A DNA stretch of 15,171 bases from UBA1081 sp964613045. GTDB taxonomy: Bacteria; Bacillota; Clostridia; Oscillospirales; Acutalibacteraceae. Location of the stretch: positions 1-15,171 of the forward strand of contig CAZTFS010000056.1 in NCBI GenBank assembly GCA_964613045.1. The letters run 5' to 3'. Below the pieces are notes generated by a model. The model did not search any database, had not been told where the DNA came from, and saw only the letters and a list, made by a program, of their open reading frames with translations. Shown in pieces: positions 14,203 through 15,171 of the stretch (positions within the stretch are counted from its first letter, which is position 1; each line of letters begins with the position of its first letter). A program made the translations under genes and the position numbers.

Positions 14203-14883
14203 ATGACAAATCAACAGAAAGAAACTGTCGGAATCTTGATAAGAGCCGCAGTTGCAATGGCATTGTTTGTTACGGCAATTGTGAATTACGATTATCTTTC
14301 AAATCTTAATGTGGAGGAGATATTATCCTCATTAAGCAATACGGGGCTTATAATCGCCGTTGTATTGCTTATGTATTTTGTAAAAGGACTGATCTTTGTT
14401 CTTCCTGCATCGGTTATCTATGTGGCTGTAGGAATTGTGCTTGATTCTCATCTTGCAGTCGGAGTAAATATGCTGGGAATAATCATAGAAGTTGTCGTAA
14501 CGTATATTCTGGGCAGATTTCTCGGCGGTGATTATGTCCGTAAGCTGCTTTCAAAGAAAAAAGCAGGACAGAAAATACTCGACACAAATTTTCAGGATAA
14601 AAAATGGCTTATTTTCACAACAAGACTTTTTCCTGTGTTTCCCATCGACTTTTTAAGCCTCTTTTTCGGTGCAACAAAGAGTAATTTTCCGCTGTATTTC
14701 GTTCTTTCGGTGGCAGGACTTGCCCCCAGAGTAATACTGTTTACCGTTATCGGAGATAATCTTTTTAAATGGATACCTATGGATAAGCTGATCTTTATGG
14801 TTATATGCTGTATACCTGTCGGTGTGGCAGGGTATCTTCTTAAAAAGTTTGTTATAGACAAAAAGAAAAATAAACATTCATAA
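14203..14883 (+). CDS. VTT-domain (TVP38/TMEM64/DedA-like) membrane protein
   Basis: A 226-residue integral membrane protein. Hydrophobic segments lie near residues 10-27, 49-80, 85-105, 157-183 and 195-213. The family signature RLFPVFPIDFLSLFFGAT (Arg 141, Pro 144, Pro 147, Asp 149, Ser 152, Gly 156) and an earlier FVLPASVIYVAVGI with GRFLGG identify the VTT/SNARE-associated family. Members include eukaryotic lipid scramblases and bacterial DedA proteins, some of which handle lipid carriers such as undecaprenyl phosphate. The start ATG 14203 is preferred because AAGGAGG ends 7 nt upstream; the GTG at 14197 is too close to that site. The gene is monocistronic and divergent from the radical SAM gene. 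The exact substrate is unknown. Confidence 0.88.
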   Translation: MTNQQKETVGILIRAAVAMALFVTAIVNYDYLSNLNVEEILSSLSNTGLIIAVVLLMYFVKGLIFVLPASVIYVAVGIVLDSHLAVGVNMLGIIIEVVVTYILGRFLGGDYVRKLLSKKKAGQKILDTNFQDKKWLIFTTRLFPVFPIDFLSLFFGATKSNFPLYFVLSVAGLAPRVILFTVIGDNLFKWIPMDKLIFMVICCIPVGVAGYLLKKFVIDKKKNKHS

Positions 14884-14890
14884 AAATAAG

Positions 14891-15139
14891 AAATGAGAGA
14901 CAGCGAACGCCGACTGCCCGTAAGGCATTATTTGTTTCTCGAACAAAACTCCCTGTATTTTCTGTTCTCACGAAACTGCGAAGCACTTTAAAATATAAAT
15001 TTCGGATACAAGAAAAGGCAAAAATTCCCGATAATGCTGACGCATATCGGGAATTTTTAACGCATTATTGTGCCAAAAGTTCATATTTTAAAGAAATGCT
15101 TCCTTGCGGGTAGTCGGCGAATTGTCTCTCATTTTTTTT
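14891..15139. repeat. Palindromic MITE-like element with terminal inverted repeats
   Basis: The two ends are imperfect inverted repeats. The left arm reads AAATGAGAGACA, then CGCCGACTGCCCGTAAGG (to about 14925). The right arm, read on the minus strand, gives AAATGAGAGACA, then CGCCGACTACCCGCAAGG. A second paired block is GAAGCA...CTTTAAAATAT near 14979-14996 against 15078-15098. At the apex AAAAATTCCCGATA (15020-15033) pairs perfectly with TATCGGGAATTTTT (15045-15058), which may also end transcription of the VTT gene. About 55 nt in the left arm (roughly 14926-14978) have no partner. No ORF is credible. It may be a non-autonomous mobile element or a structured RNA. Confidence 0.7.
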
Positions 15140-15171
15140 AATAACCTCTCATCTTATTGAGATCTCTGTAG

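Noticed and set aside
15138..15171. 3' end of a minus-strand gene ending YRDLNKMRGY-stop at the window edge
   Set aside because: Only ten codons are visible, no family can be recognised, and an open frame this short is expected by chance, though a gene running in from the right is possible.

Overview
The window looks like chromosome of a low-to-mid-GC Firmicute of the class Clostridia, probably a Ruminococcus-like gut or rumen bacterium. This is inferred from strong AGGAGG-type ribosome sites, a FeoB gene followed by a small Cys-rich FeoB-associated gene, an ECF sigma/RsgI-like pair and the overall gene style. No rRNA, tRNA, CRISPR array or transposase gene was seen.

Layout. (1) 1-1950: the 3' part of feoB (ferrous iron transport) plus a FeoB-associated small Cys-rich membrane protein, closed by a strong terminator. 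(2) 1962-2108: a promoter with two tandem palindromic operator-like boxes, then a second strong terminator only about 100 nt downstream and no credible ORF between them. This reads as a small regulated RNA beside the iron operon. (3) 2199-6895: a tightly packed four-gene operon with its own near-consensus promoter: a cytoplasmic GH2 glycosidase, an orphan PTS EIIC-like permease (no IIA or IIB), a TfoX N-domain protein and an HD-domain hydrolase. (4) 6859-10060: two nearly identical 179-bp repeats in inverted orientation. They bracket one large gene, a fusion of an alpha/beta-hydrolase-like domain (nucleophile Ser replaced by Gly) with an AMP-forming acyl-CoA synthetase. The left repeat runs into the HD gene and supplies its last 11 codons and its stop.

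(5) 10061-10667: a minus-strand gene resembling L-2-amino-thiazoline-4-carboxylic acid hydrolase, with its own promoter and terminator. (6) 10721-12604: an ECF sigma factor translationally coupled to a membrane anti-sigma-like protein with an RsgI-type extracellular segment (Asn-Pro autocleavage-type site), a PepSY-like domain and a His-rich tail. (7) 12609-14883: a divergent pair sharing a 181-bp intergenic region with two good promoters, a minus-strand radical SAM protein with extra C-terminal cysteines and a plus-strand VTT/TVP38-type membrane protein. (8) 14891-15139: a roughly 250-bp palindromic MITE-like element, without an ORF, running nearly to the window edge.

How the genes may work together. 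The iron block imports Fe(II), and the adjacent short RNA may be an iron-responsive regulator. The GH2/EIIC operon should import a glycoside and hydrolyse it in the cytoplasm. The loss of the usual EIIC TEGA glutamate and the absence of IIA/IIB make uptake without phosphorylation possible. The sigma/anti-sigma pair is an envelope signalling module. The radical SAM/VTT pair suggests a membrane or lipid-related function, but this rests on context only.
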